Shown here: positions 6,136 to 6,820 of the stretch, piece by piece | How positions within the stretch are numbered: position 1 is the first letter of the stretch | Layout of the letters: each line of letters starts with the position of its first letter | Assembly (NCBI GenBank): GCA_035501575.1 | Contig: DATJVZ010000126.1 | Span: 1-6,820 of the forward strand | Direction of reading: 5' to 3' | DNA from: JAFAGX01 sp035501575 | Lineage (GTDB): Bacteria; Acidobacteriota; Terriglobia; Terriglobales; Acidobacteriaceae | Length of the DNA: 6,820 bases | The notes under the pieces: generated by a model | Told to the model about the DNA's origin: nothing | Seen by the model: only the letters and a program-made list of their open reading frames with translations | The model's database searches: none | Program-made: the position numbers and the translations under genes

Positions 6136-6820
6136 GCAAAGAGGACACACATCTTACCGACGAGCAGTTGCTTTTGAGCCTGGAAGGGGAACTTCCTGCG
6201 CGCGCGGAAAAACGTGTTCGAGCTCACCTTGGTGCGTGCTGGGCCTGCCGGGCTCGCCGCAAAGAACTCGATGATACGATCGCCGGGGTAGTCCGCGCCT
6301 ACCAAAGCGAGTTTGAAGGAAAACTGCCGCCCATTGAAGGGCCGCGAGCTTTACTGAAAGCACGACTGCGGCAGCTCTCGTCAGGTGAAAAATCGAAAGG
6401 TTTCGTACTGCGCCGGCTCGGTTTGACGGCGGCGGGCGTTTGCGGAATTGCATTGCTTGGTGTGTTTCTGTTCCGCTTCGGGATTGCCCGAAGAAGTCCC
6501 TCGCAACTCAGGGAATTGACGGTATCAAGTCCCGATTCCCAGCTGACTCCGGGTGCTACGGTCCTCGCCAACCGTTGGGCCGTCTGCAGCCAAGCCAACG
6601 TCAAAAACAAGGCTGTTCCCGCGGTGCTACGGCAGGCAGTGTTTCAGGAATATGGGCTCCAGGGCGCAGACCTGGGGGCGTATGAGGTCGACTATCTGGT
6701 TACCCCGGCGCTCGGTGGCGCTGACGACATCCATAACCTGTGGCCCGAATCCTACTCGGCTGAATGGAACGCGCAAGTGAAAGACGCATTGGAGGACCGG
6801 CTCCGCGATCTGGTCTGCGA
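6132..6820 (+). CDS. Zinc-finger (ZAS) anti-sigma factor with HNH-like C-terminal domain (partial, runs off the window)
   Basis: The gene is open to the right edge, giving 229 residues with no stop. It begins at the ATG that overlaps the sigma factor stop. The N-terminal domain is a zf-HC2/ZAS anti-sigma domain: LTDEQLLLSLEGELP is its first helix, and H32, C36 and C39 (in HLGACWAC) form the HxxxCxxC zinc site that holds the sigma factor inactive in the cytoplasm. A linker follows, then one membrane segment at about 96-114 (LGLTAAGVCGIALLGVFLF), so the rest should be periplasmic. That outer part opens with SPDSQLTPGATVLANRWAVC (133-152) and PAVLRQAVFQEYG, then AYEVDYLVTPALGGADDIHNLWPESY (183-208), WNAQVKDALEDRLRDLVC (212-229). 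The last motifs resemble the EVDHL...LGGSNDI.NLWP core of an HNH-nuclease-like family, but tyrosine (Y188) replaces the usual histidine. I infer a sensing or binding role rather than nuclease activity. The true C-terminus lies beyond the window. Confidence 0.88.
   Translation, partial: MSKEDTHLTDEQLLLSLEGELPARAEKRVRAHLGACWACRARRKELDDTIAGVVRAYQSEFEGKLPPIEGPRALLKARLRQLSSGEKSKGFVLRRLGLTAAGVCGIALLGVFLFRFGIARRSPSQLRELTVSSPDSQLTPGATVLANRWAVCSQANVKNKAVPAVLRQAVFQEYGLQGADLGAYEVDYLVTPALGGADDIHNLWPESYSAEWNAQVKDALEDRLRDLVC

Noticed and set aside
2623..6820. A Fec-type iron-signalling system
   Set aside because: The receptor has no STN domain and the anti-sigma has a zinc-binding HxxxCxxC rather than FecR features, so neither iron nor cell-surface signalling can be claimed.

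Overview
The window reads as a stretch of an ordinary GC-rich Gram-negative chromosome. The most likely source is an Acidobacteriota genome of the Solibacter/Bryobacter kind. This is inferred from three things: a TonB-dependent receptor that starts with a carboxypeptidase-regulatory-like domain, an anti-sigma factor whose C-terminal domain carries an EVDYL...LGGADDI.NLWP motif I associate with acidobacterial proteins, and Tat/Sec-exported versions of normally cytoplasmic enzymes. I see no rRNA, tRNA, insertion sequence, CRISPR array or phage gene.

Left part (1-2314, + strand): a tightly packed operon. The tail of an unidentified gene overlaps by ATGA with a secreted five-repeat Sel1-like protein. 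That gene is followed after 14 bases by a Mn-type superoxide dismutase with a twin-arginine signal, and the dismutase overlaps by TAATG with a class I SAM-dependent methyltransferase that has its own Sec-type signal sequence. All three complete genes therefore encode proteins with export signals. A cell-envelope role, perhaps in oxidative stress, is an inference.

Middle (2315-2622): 308 bases between convergent genes. It holds one weakly supported small reading frame with a good Shine-Dalgarno sequence and a hydrophobic N-terminus, and one small hairpin. No convincing terminator is visible.

Right part (2623-6820): a 906-residue TonB-dependent outer-membrane receptor on the - strand is divergent from an ECF sigma factor and its anti-sigma factor on the + strand. 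The sigma and anti-sigma genes share an ATGA overlap, and the anti-sigma gene runs off the window. The 201-base divergent intergenic region has an A-tract and short TTGTTCAC-type repeats that may be operator half-sites. The layout suggests the sigma/anti-sigma pair may control the receptor. The receptor lacks the STN signalling domain and the anti-sigma is of the zinc-finger ZAS type, so this is not a FecA/FecR/FecI-type system.

Nothing here is clearly a new system. The points most worth checking are the putatively periplasmic methyltransferase coupled to an exported superoxide dismutase, and the anti-sigma factor with an HNH-like but apparently inactivated extracytoplasmic domain.
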